The notes under the pieces: generated by a model
Database searches by the model: none
What the model was told of the DNA's origin: nothing
Seen by the model: the letters and a program-made list of their open reading frames with translations, nothing else
From: JBGTKH01 sp041744735
GTDB taxonomy: Bacteria; Planctomycetota; Planctomycetia; Pirellulales; Pirellulaceae
DNA: 9,833 nt
Direction of reading: 5' to 3'
Assembly (NCBI GenBank): GCA_041744735.1
Contig: JBGTKH010000199.1
Coordinates: 1-9,833, forward strand
Part shown: piece by piece, positions 1 to 6,001 of the stretch
Position numbering within the stretch: the first letter of the stretch is position 1
How the letters are laid out: the number at the start of each line of letters is the position of its first letter
Translations under genes and position numbers: made by a program

Positions 1-64
1 CGGCGATCTGCTCGTCGCGGGTCCGGCGGCCAGGGCTACGCGTGTCAACTCCGGCGGTCGTCAT
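1..64 (-). CDS. Partial small protein, possible antitoxin partner (C-terminus outside window)
   Basis: An ATG at 62-64 (minus strand) opens a frame that reads to the window edge and gives MTTAGVDTRSPGRRTRDEQIA. It lies 11 nt after the stop codon of the upstream toxin-like gene. A purine-rich AAAGGA, overlapping that stop codon, sits a few bases before the ATG and can serve as ribosome binding site. The close spacing on the same strand indicates translation from one message. The visible residues are basic and polar and show no known domain, so function rests only on position: BrnT-type toxin genes are normally followed directly by the gene for a DNA-binding antitoxin. The frame is short enough that it could also be an unrelated downstream gene. 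Confidence 0.5.
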   Translation of the reverse strand, partial: MTTAGVDTRSPGRRTRDEQIA

Positions 65-75
65 GGCGTATTCCT

Positions 76-333
76 TTAGTATGCAGTGATCACGAAAATG
101 GGCGCATGGCCCAACTCGCCAAAGACGTCGGGGATCTCGTCGTCCTCTCGGTCGTACCGCCAGATGACCCAAATCCGCCGGCCCGCCGGCGTCTCTGCGA
201 ACATCTGGTACGAGCCATCCTTGTGTTTTTCGAGGCGGAAGACGCGGTCAAATGACGCCTCAACCTCGTCCACCGAGAGGGCGTGGGCGTCGATCTTCAG
301 TAGATTCCATTCAATCCACTTGAACTGCCTCAT
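76..333 (-). CDS. BrnT/DUF4258-like putative toxin, 85 aa
   Basis: This encodes an 85-residue soluble protein. Its pattern resembles small BrnT/DUF4258-type proteins (RelE-like RNase fold): an N-terminal W-x-x-W-N-x-x-K-I-x-x-H segment (residues 6-17), then L-S-x-D-E-V-E (19-25), a central T-P-A-G-R-R-I-W-V-I-W strand (48-58) and a terminal I-F-V-I-T-A-Y (79-85). The H, EVE, GR and ITA positions are those I recall as conserved in that family; the acidic loop at 60-72 is longer than usual. The ATG is supported by GAGGAG 7 nt upstream. A small gene starts 11 nt downstream, the order (toxin first) typical of brnTA. If the assignment holds, the protein would cleave RNA until bound by its partner. 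The family call is by eye and moderate; a non-toxic DUF4258 protein is the main alternative. Confidence 0.65.
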   Translation of the reverse strand: MRQFKWIEWNLLKIDAHALSVDEVEASFDRVFRLEKHKDGSYQMFAETPAGRRIWVIWRYDREDDEIPDVFGELGHAPIFVITAY

Positions 334-591
334 GCGATGACTCCTCGATCAACGCATCTGATGATATCCTGTTGCGAGGGCGTGAGCAACTGATCGGCAG
401 TTCAAACCAGTTCAAACCGTCCAATCCGCTGCCCGCCTGGGGCCGGAGCTGGCGGTCCTGCGAACGTGTCGCCCTAAGCACGAGGGACGCGCACAAACCG
501 ATCCACACGGGTCGGCTGGACGCGATTGAAGAGGGGCGTGGCGGGGACGGGCCGATGTAAATGATGGACCCACCACTTTCGCGAATCGCTC
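334..591. other. Intergenic stretch without recognisable gene
   Basis: Apart from the promoter just upstream of the toxin-like gene, I recognise no protein-like reading frame here; the frames that are open have no motif and no ribosome binding site. The only local structure is a 10-bp perfect tandem duplication, CAGTTCAAAC at 398-407 and again at 408-417. Confidence 0.5.
361..389 (-). promoter_or_regulatory. Putative sigma70-type promoter of the toxin-like gene
   Basis: On the minus strand TTGCTC (384-389) and TATCAT (361-366) are separated by exactly 17 bp, and the -10 lies 27 bp before the ATG at 333. The -10 matches five of six consensus bases, the -35 only three. A 5-bp inverted repeat, GTTGC (371-375) and GCAAC (386-390), lies across the spacer and -35 and could be part of an operator, as expected of a self-regulated toxin-antitoxin operon; that part is inference. 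Confidence 0.35.
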
Positions 592-828
592 GGAGGATAT
601 TCCGTTGCTGCCGAAGGGCCGGTGCGCCGAGAATGGACGGTGGATGGCGTCGCGCGCGAGGCGTTGGTCTATGTCCCGCCGCAGGCCATGACGGATCCAA
701 CGCCGATCATGTTCGCCTTTCATGGGCACGGCGGAACGATGCAACATGCCGCCGGCAGTTTCCGATATCACACGCTTTGGCCGGACGCGATCGTGGTCTA
801 CATGCAGTCCTGGGACGACCCACGTTAG
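592..828 (+). pseudogene. Truncated PHB-depolymerase/feruloyl-esterase-like hydrolase remnant
   Basis: The frame encodes the start of a secreted alpha/beta-hydrolase of the polyhydroxybutyrate depolymerase (LpqC) type. After R-R-E-W-T-V-D-G-V-A-R-E comes A-L-V-Y-V-P-P, then P-I-M-F-A-F-H-G-H-G-G, the oxyanion-hole motif of the family, and later F-R-Y-H-T-L-W-P-D-A-I-V-V-Y-M-Q. The frame stops with TAG at 826-828, just after the position where family members usually read MQG and continue for another 200 or so residues. Nucleophile Ser, acid and His would lie in the missing part, so the product cannot be catalytic. The 5' end is damaged too: the same frame is open from 565, but no ATG or signal peptide is visible and the only start is a GTG at 622 without ribosome binding site. 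I read it as a decayed gene fragment. Continuation in other frames after 828 was not seen. Confidence 0.7.
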
Positions 829-992
829 GTTGAATGGCGGCGTTCTTTGAATTTCCTTTCATGGGCACACTCGCAGGCGAGTGATCCCGAATCGATGGTT
901 GAGCCAACGTCAGCAACTCGCGGAATATCCGTCGTCCCAAAACCTCGCACGACTGAACAATCAACACTGGTTGACAAAACCGAATTCATAGA

Positions 993-1046
993 TGGGACTC
1001 CGTCCCGACCAAAATGTCCGCAAAACATGGTCGGGACGGAGTCCCA
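993..1046. repeat. Perfect 19-bp inverted repeat with 16-nt loop
   Basis: TGGGACTCCGTCCCGACCA at 993-1011 is the exact reverse complement of 1028-1046. Each arm itself contains a GGGAC/GTCCC self-complementary core. It would form a very stable hairpin in RNA or a cruciform in DNA. It lies in the non-coding region before aroDE and has no T-tract, so it is not a classical terminator. It resembles a dispersed REP-like intergenic repeat, which needs a genome search to confirm. Confidence 0.85.
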
Positions 1047-1102
1047 ACCTACACAGGGCGCCCCTGCGTTAAAGAGCTTCCGTTGTTATGATGGACGGGT
1101 AT

Positions 1103-1130
1103 TGAACCCTGAACCCCAACCTCTGAACCC
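1103..1130 (+). repeat. Heptad repeat TGAACCC directly before the aroDE start
   Basis: TGAACCC occurs at 1103, 1110 and 1124, with a degenerate unit (CAACCTC) at 1117 holding the 7-bp phase. The array ends four bases before the ATG at 1135, where a ribosome binding site would normally be. A possible -10 element, TATGAT (1087-1092), lies just before it, but no matching -35 is visible. Confidence 0.7.
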
Positions 1131-1134
1131 TACC

Positions 1135-2619
1135 ATGATTTGTGTCAGTATCGGCCGCGGCCGTCATAAGATGATGATTGCGGAGCACCGCCACGTCGCC
1201 GAAAAAGGCGTACGACTAGTGGAGTTGCGGTTGGACTGCATCACACGCAGTGTGAATTTGAAGCGTCTGCTGGCGGATCCCCCTTGCCCGGTGATCGCGA
1301 CGTGCCGCCGCGAGCGGGACGGCGGGATGTGGAAAGACACGGAAGAGGCGCGGCTGATGCTGCTGCGGTCGGCGATCGTGGATGGGGTGGAGTACGTAGA
1401 TCTCGAGGACGACATCGCGGGCAGCGTGCCGCGCTTCGGCAAGACGAAACGCATTGTCAGTCTGCACAACTTCCGCGAGACGCCGGAGAACCTGGAAAAG
1501 ATTCACGCGCGGCTGGCGGCGCTGGACGCCGACATCGTCAAAATCGCCACGATGGCTCACAGCGCGCACGATAACCTGCGGATGCTGCGGCTGATCCGAC
1601 AGAGCCAGATTCCCACGGTCGGCATCTGCATGGGCGAGATGGGCACACCGACGCGCATTCTGGCCGGCAAGTTCGGTGCGCCATTCACCTACGCTACGGT
1701 GCACGAGGAACGCTCGTTGGCGCCTGGCCAACTTGGCTTCGCGCGCATGATGGACATCTACCGTTACGATCAGATCAACGCCGCGACGGAGGTCTACGGC
1801 GTGATCGCCGACCCCATCGGACACAGCTTCAGCCCGATCATTCACAACGTCGCCTTCGGCCAGCTTGGGATGAACAAAGTGTACGTCCCGTTCCGCGTGC
1901 CGCGCGAGCAACTGAACAGCTTTTTGGCGGATTGCCGCGAACTGGGCGTGAAGGGTTTGAGCGTGACGATCCCGCACAAGGAAGCCGTGATTCAGCAGCT
2001 CTCGAAAATCGATGGTGCCGTGCGCGGCATTGGTGCTTGCAACACGGTGGTCATCGACGGCGCGGAGGCCCTTGGATTCAACACCGACTTCCGCGCGGCG
2101 ATGGACAGTTTGGACGCGGCGATGAAGCTGCCGGCCGGCGACAGCAAGCTGACAAAGAAAGTCGCCTTGATTCTAGGAGCCGGCGGTGCCGCCAAAGCCC
2201 TGGCCTTCGGACTGAAGCGCCGCGAGGCCGACGTGGTAATCGCTTCCCGGACGTTGAGCCGCAGCCAAGAGCTGGCTCAGCGGCTGGGCTGCCGGGCCAT
2301 CGAATGGGACGCACGGCATAACCTCAAAGCCGACATCTTAATCAACGGCACGCCCGTGGGCATGCACCCCAATGTGGACGAAACGCCGTACGAACGGCGG
2401 CATCTGCGGCCGACGACCGTGGTGTTCGACACAGTCTACAATCCCGAACAGACGCTGCTGATCAAAGAAGCACGCCAACAAAACTGTACCGTGGTCACCG
2501 GCGTAGACATGTTCGTTAGCCAGGCGGCTCTGCAGTTCAAGCACTTCACCGGCCAAGACGCACCAGTCGCGTTGATGCGTGAAGCGCTCAAACGGGAGAT
2601 CGGTCCGGCGCGATACTGA
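1135..2619 (+). CDS. aroDE: Bifunctional 3-dehydroquinate dehydratase (type I) / shikimate dehydrogenase
   Basis: A 494-residue fusion catalyses two successive shikimate-pathway steps: dehydration of 3-dehydroquinate and NADPH-dependent reduction of 3-dehydroshikimate. The AroD domain (about 1-215) has V-E-L-R-L-D (29-34), the S-L-H catalytic His 111 and the Schiff-base Lys 136 in D-I-V-K-I-A. The AroE domain (about 218-494) has G-H-S-F-S-P (229-234), S-V-T-I-P-H-K with catalytic Lys 282, the N-T-D substrate pair (316-318), the Rossmann loop G-A-G-G-A-A (348-353) and a C-terminal G-V-D-M-F-V-S-Q-A-A segment. All key residues are present. The frame is open back to 847, but the extra residues match nothing and run through a palindrome and a heptad array, so I chose ATG 1135, where the domain begins. 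No Shine-Dalgarno sequence precedes it. The fusion resembles those of plants and some planctomycetes and chlamydiae. The gene is convergent with prs. Confidence 0.93.
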   Translation: MICVSIGRGRHKMMIAEHRHVAEKGVRLVELRLDCITRSVNLKRLLADPPCPVIATCRRERDGGMWKDTEEARLMLLRSAIVDGVEYVDLEDDIAGSVPRFGKTKRIVSLHNFRETPENLEKIHARLAALDADIVKIATMAHSAHDNLRMLRLIRQSQIPTVGICMGEMGTPTRILAGKFGAPFTYATVHEERSLAPGQLGFARMMDIYRYDQINAATEVYGVIADPIGHSFSPIIHNVAFGQLGMNKVYVPFRVPREQLNSFLADCRELGVKGLSVTIPHKEAVIQQLSKIDGAVRGIGACNTVVIDGAEALGFNTDFRAAMDSLDAAMKLPAGDSKLTKKVALILGAGGAAKALAFGLKRREADVVIASRTLSRSQELAQRLGCRAIEWDARHNLKADILINGTPVGMHPNVDETPYERRHLRPTTVVFDTVYNPEQTLLIKEARQQNCTVVTGVDMFVSQAALQFKHFTGQDAPVALMREALKREIGPARY

Positions 2620-2698
2620 GCATTTCAAAATCTGCGCGACGTAGCGGAATTCGTGAGAATTCCGAAGTTTCACAACTTCGGCTACGGTGTTGAAATGC
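2620..2698. repeat. Nested palindrome cluster (cloverleaf-like) after aroDE
   Basis: An outer pair, GCATTTCAA (2620-2628) and TTGAAATGC (2690-2698), encloses an inner pair, GTAGC (2641-2645) and GCTAC (2681-2685). The inner pair closes two adjacent hairpins: CGGAATTC/GAATTCCG (2645-2652/2657-2664, loop GTGA) and CGAAGTT/AACTTCG (2663-2669/2674-2680, loop TCAC). The two loops are complementary to each other. The outer left arm starts right after the aroDE stop codon. It may act as a 3'-end structure for aroDE, but there is no U-tract; its regular design suggests a dispersed repeat family. Confidence 0.8.
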
Positions 2699-2737
2699 CC
2701 TCAACCCGCGGGCTCGCGCCCGTCGGCTTATTTGACG

Positions 2738-2758
2738 CTAGTGTTCCGTCAAGGTTAA
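2738..2758 (+). repeat. CTAG-GTCA short repeat, copy A (diverged)
   Basis: The stretch begins CTAGTG, continues with TTCCGTCAAGG and ends TTAA. It aligns with the copies at 2850-2869 and 8942-8963, both on the minus strand, over about 20 bases with four or five differences. Confidence 0.4.
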
Positions 2759-2760
2759 AA

Positions 2761-2827
2761 GTGGGGTAAGCATCCTGCTTGCCAATCCAATTTCCTCCCA
2801 GAAACGCAAGCTGGAAGCTTACGCCAC
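2761..2827. repeat. Imperfect long inverted repeat between aroDE and prs
   Basis: The 21-bp arms 2761-2781 and 2807-2827 are reverse complements at 18 of 21 positions, with a 25-nt loop. A small C/G-rich hairpin, CGGGC (2709-2713) and GCCCG (2718-2722), lies just before it. The inverted repeat lies 38 bp beyond the prs stop and 140 bp beyond the aroDE stop, between convergent genes, and could limit read-through from both sides. No T-tract is present, so an intrinsic terminator is not established. Confidence 0.65.
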
Positions 2828-2849
2828 GTAGTTGGCCAACCCAAAAACG

Positions 2850-2869
2850 AAGCTTTGACAAAGCGCTAG
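2850..2869 (-). repeat. CTAG-GTCA short repeat, copy B, overlapping the prs stop
   Basis: On the minus strand this reads CTAGCGCTTTGTCAAAGCTT. The TAG stop codon of prs (2866-2868) lies inside it. It shares nearly all bases with copy C at 8942-8963. The internal AAGCTTTGACAAAGC part can form a short hairpin. Confidence 0.55.
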
Positions 2870-3822
2870 GCCGTCGCCTCGCGGAACATGGCGCTGATTG
2901 ATTGGTCGTGGTGGATGCGCTTGATGGCTTCGGCCAACAGATCGGCCACGGAATGAATTTCGATCTTCGCGATCTGCTGTTCGGGCCGCAGCGGGATGCT
3001 GTCCGTGATCACGACGCTGGTAATCGGGGCCTTTTGAAGCCGCTCGATGGCCGGGCCACAGAGAATGCCGTGAGTGGCGGCCACGTGAATCTCACGCGCA
3101 CCCGCCGCGTGTACGAGTTCAGCCGCGCCGCAGATTGAACCGGCGGTGCTGATCATATCGTCGAACATCAGCGCGATGCGGCCCTCGACCGGCCCGCCGA
3201 TGATGTTCTCTTGCTTGGTTTCCATGGCGCTGGCCCGCCGCTTGTCGACAATGGCCAGTTTCCCGCCGAGCCGCTTCGAATGGCCGACGGCTCGCTTGAT
3301 GCTCCCTTCGTCGGGGCTGACGACGACGATCTCATCGCGCTTCCAACTTTTTCTGAGGAAGTGATTGTTCAGCACCGTCGCGGCGTACAGGTGATCGACC
3401 GGCACATCGAAGAAGCCTTGAATCTGAGCCGCGTGCAAGTCCATCGTCAACACGCGATCGGCGCCGGCCCGCGTAATCACGTTGGCCGCCAGCTTCGCGG
3501 TGATCGGCACGCGGCCCTCGTCTTTACGATCCTGCCGAGCGTAACCGAAGTACGGAATCACCGCCGTGATCCGCGCCGCGCTGGCTCGCTTGCAACTGTC
3601 GATCATGATCAACAGTTCCATCAGATTGTCGTTCACTGGCGGGCACGTTGGTTGCAACAGATAGACGTCGCGCCCGCGCACGTCTTCCAAGATACGGCAG
3701 GAGATCTCGCCGTCGGGGAAATTGGTCAGGGCCACTCGCCCCAGAGTCAAGTTCAGGAACGAACAGATTTTTTCGGCCAGCGCTGGATTGGCTCGCCCGC
3801 TGAAGATTTTCAGTTCTCGCAT
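2866..3822 (-). CDS. prs: Ribose-phosphate pyrophosphokinase (PRPP synthase)
   Basis: The 318-residue protein transfers pyrophosphate from ATP to ribose 5-phosphate, making PRPP for purine, pyrimidine, NAD, histidine and tryptophan synthesis. Visible class I motifs are F-P-D-G-E (35-39), Y-A-R-Q-D-R-K (94-100, ATP binding), T-M-D-L-H (126-130, Mg2+ binding), the flexible-loop K-R-R (194-196) and the PRPP loop D-D-M-I-S-T-A-G-S (221-229). Length and all key residues are normal for the bacterial enzyme. The ATG at 3820-3822 lies inside the end of the upstream GlmU-like gene, a 13-nt overlap in a different frame, so the two are very likely translated from one mRNA. The glmU-prs order is also known from Bacillus (gcaD-prs). 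The stop codon falls within a short dispersed repeat. Confidence 0.95.
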   Translation of the reverse strand: MRELKIFSGRANPALAEKICSFLNLTLGRVALTNFPDGEISCRILEDVRGRDVYLLQPTCPPVNDNLMELLIMIDSCKRASAARITAVIPYFGYARQDRKDEGRVPITAKLAANVITRAGADRVLTMDLHAAQIQGFFDVPVDHLYAATVLNNHFLRKSWKRDEIVVVSPDEGSIKRAVGHSKRLGGKLAIVDKRRASAMETKQENIIGGPVEGRIALMFDDMISTAGSICGAAELVHAAGAREIHVAATHGILCGPAIERLQKAPITSVVITDSIPLRPEQQIAKIEIHSVADLLAEAIKRIHHDQSISAMFREATA

Positions 3823-4577
3823 CGCGCCGCCACCTTCGATTGGAGGGCATTGATTTCCGCTTCGACGGCCTGCAGGTCATCCAGCGTGTTGATGCTCAGT
3901 GCCTCGCAGGGTTTCAGCACCGCCAGCGCCCGCACGTCTTTTCCCTCGGACTTCAAGATTCCGGGGCAATCGGTCAGGTAATACTCGCCTTGCTGGTTGT
4001 TGTTGGTCATCCGCGAAAGTGCGTGCAGCAACTGGCGGCAGTCGAACACGTAGGTGCTCATGTTCACTTCAGTGATCTGCCGCTGCTGGTCCGTGGCGTC
4101 CTTCTCTTCCACGATCGCCAAGAATCGGTCGTCGTCGTCCCGGACAATCCGCCCCAGTCCAAGCGGGTTCGGCTTATGTAGTGTACCTAAAATGCACGCC
4201 GGCCGGGCACGATCAAATTCGTCCAGCAACGCCGTGACCGAATCGGCTTGGATCATCGGCGAGTCGCCCGTCACGATCAGCACCGGGCCGTCGTGATTCA
4301 CCAGCCGCTCGCGGCACACGGCCACGGCATGCCCGGTACCCAGCCGCTCGGTTTGCTCGACAAATTCGACGCCCGGCCGTCCGGACAACGCGTGTCGCAC
4401 CAAATCGCTGCGGTAGCCGACGACCACCACCGTGCGATCCACGCCGCTCGCTTCCAGTGCATCCAGCACATACTCGATCATCGGCCGCCCGTTCACCTGA
4501 AACAGCACCTTGGGCAAATCGGACTTCATCCGCGTGCCCATTCCGGCCGCTAACACAATCGCCAGTCGTTTGCTCAT
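3810..4577 (-). CDS. glmU: GlmU-like UDP-N-acetylglucosamine pyrophosphorylase, uridylyltransferase domain only
   Basis: The 255-residue nucleotidyltransferase corresponds to the N-terminal half of GlmU, which couples UTP and GlcNAc-1-phosphate to UDP-GlcNAc, precursor of envelope sugars. It carries the signature L-A-A-G-M-G-T-R-M-K-S-D-L-P-K (9-23), E-Q-T-E-R-L-G-T-G-H-A (74-84), G-D-S-P-M with metal-binding Asp 105, G-L-G-R-I (140-144), E-E-K-D (157-160), N-M-S-T-Y (172-176), G-E-Y-Y-L-T-D (197-203) and Asn 230. The left-handed beta-helix acetyltransferase domain of full GlmU (about 200 residues) is absent, so GlcN-1-P acetylation must occur elsewhere. I chose ATG 4577 because the family motif begins there; the frame extends to 4643, but those 22 residues match nothing. 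Only a GAGG two bases from the ATG could serve as ribosome site. It overlaps prs by 13 nt. Substrate is inferred; another NDP-sugar enzyme is possible. Confidence 0.85.
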   Translation of the reverse strand: MSKRLAIVLAAGMGTRMKSDLPKVLFQVNGRPMIEYVLDALEASGVDRTVVVVGYRSDLVRHALSGRPGVEFVEQTERLGTGHAVAVCRERLVNHDGPVLIVTGDSPMIQADSVTALLDEFDRARPACILGTLHKPNPLGLGRIVRDDDDRFLAIVEEKDATDQQRQITEVNMSTYVFDCRQLLHALSRMTNNNQQGEYYLTDCPGILKSEGKDVRALAVLKPCEALSINTLDDLQAVEAEINALQSKVAARCEN

Positions 4578-4689
4578 GACCTCGAACCGCCAAACTCCGT
4601 TTATCGTCGCGATGTTCTCCGAACCGCACTCCAATGCTGCCATCTTGCCATGAACGGCCGCCGCGTTCCAGGGGGTACGGGCGATTCAA

Positions 4690-4720
4690 CGGCTTCGCGT
4701 GGTGAACGGGGCGGAAGCCG
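4690..4720. repeat. Hairpin between the DUF1559 gene and glmU
   Basis: CGGCTTC (4690-4696) pairs with GAAGCCG (4714-4720), and an inner GC/GC step can extend the stem. It lies 71 bp after the DUF1559 stop and before the GlmU-like gene. It may separate the two transcripts, but no run of T follows on the minus strand, so I do not call it a terminator. Confidence 0.4.
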
Positions 4721-4790
4721 GCGCCGTTGTCGCGAACGGGCTATTTCGACAACAGGTCAAACTTGAAGTGGGTTCGATCGGAAACTGACT

Positions 4791-5780
4791 TTACGGGACC
4801 TGCACCGGATTTCCATCGGCCAGCGCGCCCAGGTACTGGTACGTTTGGTGGTCGATATTCTCCGCAAAGAACTTCACGGCGCCGTCGCCCAGCAGGAACA
4901 TGGCTCCGCCGGGATGCAGCGACTTGAAGCCCAACGCCACATTGTCGTTGCACGTCGTGCGGCAGCCATCGACGCTGCGCCATACGGACACCGGGCCGCA
5001 GGAATCGTAGTTGATCGGAATCACCGTCGAGATCACTCCGCAGCCGCTGTTCGAGTTGGCCCAACCGGCGGCGGCAACACCGGCGCAGCGCGGCCGCATC
5101 TCGCTCATGAAAATCGTGTGCGACAAACCATCGGTGATGTCGATGAACTTCGTGGCCACGACGGTGGTCATGGAATGATGCCGGCCAAACGGGCCTGGCG
5201 CTGCCAAGTGACGTACCTTCGCGATGGCAAACGTGTTGTATGGATGCGCACAAGGGCACGGCGTGCCGCGAGACGGTCCGCTGGCTGTCACCGACCGCGG
5301 GCCGGACGACGAAGCATAGTTGCTCAGCGCGATGCGACCGGTGGTCACGCCCCCGAAATCGTCGCTGGGGCAAACGAACACCGGAATCTTTTGCTGGCGA
5401 ATGGTCGTATAGGCAACCGGGCCGGTCTGAGTTTCGATCTGCGCCGTCGTGAAATCGAATTGCTGGAAGACGGATTCCTGCTCGAAGAACGGCAAGATGA
5501 AATGCAACGTGGTGCCTTTGCCTTCCAGACGGGGCGCGGCACCCGGCGGCGGAATACTGTTGTCCCACAGCGCCCAGGAACCCATCGGCAACTGACTGTG
5601 CGAGTCGTGATAGTTTTGCAGCGCCAGCCCCAGTTGCTTGAGGTTATTCGAGCACTTCATGCGCCGCGCCGCTTCCCGCGCCGCCTGTACCGCCGGCAGC
5701 AGCAACGCCACGAGGATGCCGATAATCGCGATCACAACGAGCAATTCGACGAGCGTAAAACCGCGCGCGGTTCGCTTCAT
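4791..5780 (-). CDS. DUF1559 family protein with prepilin-type N-terminus
   Basis: This 329-residue envelope protein belongs to the large planctomycete-specific DUF1559 group. Residues 1-31 are a type IV prepilin-like leader: basic M-K-R-T-A-R-G, the cleavage site after Gly 7, F-T-L-V-E with the conserved Glu five residues on, then one membrane helix (L-L-V-V-I-A-I-I-G-I-L-V-A-L-L-L). The segment Q-A-A-R-E-A-A-R-R-M-K-C-S-N-N-L-K-Q follows, as in most members. The C-terminal motif H-P-G-G-A-M-F-L-L-G-D-G-A-V-K-F matches the family's H-x9-DG box. A TATAAT promoter lies upstream and AGGGA, 8 nt before the ATG, is the ribosome site. Such proteins are thought to form pseudopilin-like surface structures; the exact role is unknown. 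The gene is monocistronic or nearly so: glmU begins 213 bp further on. Confidence 0.95.
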   Translation of the reverse strand: MKRTARGFTLVELLVVIAIIGILVALLLPAVQAAREAARRMKCSNNLKQLGLALQNYHDSHSQLPMGSWALWDNSIPPPGAAPRLEGKGTTLHFILPFFEQESVFQQFDFTTAQIETQTGPVAYTTIRQQKIPVFVCPSDDFGGVTTGRIALSNYASSSGPRSVTASGPSRGTPCPCAHPYNTFAIAKVRHLAAPGPFGRHHSMTTVVATKFIDITDGLSHTIFMSEMRPRCAGVAAAGWANSNSGCGVISTVIPINYDSCGPVSVWRSVDGCRTTCNDNVALGFKSLHPGGAMFLLGDGAVKFFAENIDHQTYQYLGALADGNPVQVP

Positions 5781-5820
5781 AAACTGTTCCCTACCACCGG
5801 ATTGTCCGTCAGCAACGCCG

Positions 5821-5848
5821 ATTATATTTCACGCGCAAGAAATTTAAA
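5821..5848 (-). promoter_or_regulatory. Promoter of the DUF1559 gene
   Basis: A perfect -10 TATAAT (5821-5826, minus strand) is preceded by TTTAAA (5843-5848) with a 16-bp spacer. The -10 lies about 40 bp before the ATG. The bases from the -10 onwards, TATAATCGGCG, recur exactly before the ABC permease (8838-8848). Confidence 0.5.
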
Positions 5849-5881
5849 GGGTGTGCATTTCGCTCGCTCTGCGAGTGCAAG

Positions 5882-5904
5882 TGGCGGGTCACCCACCCGT
5901 GCCA
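5882..5904. repeat. Small imperfect hairpin repeat
   Basis: TGGC (5882-5885) pairs with GCCA (5901-5904), and GGGT (5886-5889) with ACCC (5895-5898), leaving a two-base bulge. It is a compact self-complementary element between divergent promoters and resembles the other short intergenic palindromes in this window. Confidence 0.4.
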
Positions 5905-5912
5905 TCCGCCGT

Positions 5913-5941
5913 TTGACCCGGCACGCTGGGCGTCGTAGAGT
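5913..5941 (+). promoter_or_regulatory. Promoter of the 79-aa protein gene
   Basis: TTGACC (5913-5918) and TAGAGT (5936-5941) are 17 bp apart, matching five and four of six sigma70 consensus bases. The leader to the ATG at 6002 would be about 55 nt. It is divergent from the DUF1559 promoter. Confidence 0.45.
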
Positions 5942-6001
5942 TGTCGGGCGTGCGCATACCGCGCCGCGCCGCGAACCTCACCTGTTGTAGGAGCAGAAAC
6001 G

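Noticed and set aside
311..700. 129-codon open frame on the minus strand before the toxin-like gene
   Set aside because: It overlaps the toxin start, the promoter and the esterase remnant, has no ribosome site and is Arg/Pro/Ser-rich without motifs.
971..976. Perfect TTGACA as a -35 element for aroDE
   Set aside because: No -10-like hexamer lies 15-19 bp downstream; the nearest AT-rich bases are at the wrong distance.
847..1134. N-terminal extension of the aroDE frame (96 codons)
   Set aside because: The residues match no family, contain the palindrome and the heptad array, and the enzyme domain starts cleanly at 1135.
1216..1977. 253-codon open frame on the minus strand
   Set aside because: Antisense to aroDE; low-complexity shadow composition.
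4578..4643. Upstream start for the GlmU-like gene
   Set aside because: The 22 extra residues lack similarity to the family, and the nucleotide-binding motif normally starts within a few residues of the N-terminus.
4845..5990. Long open frame of 381 codons, plus strand
   Set aside because: Antisense to the DUF1559 gene; rich in Arg, His and Ala as expected of a shadow frame, without any motif.
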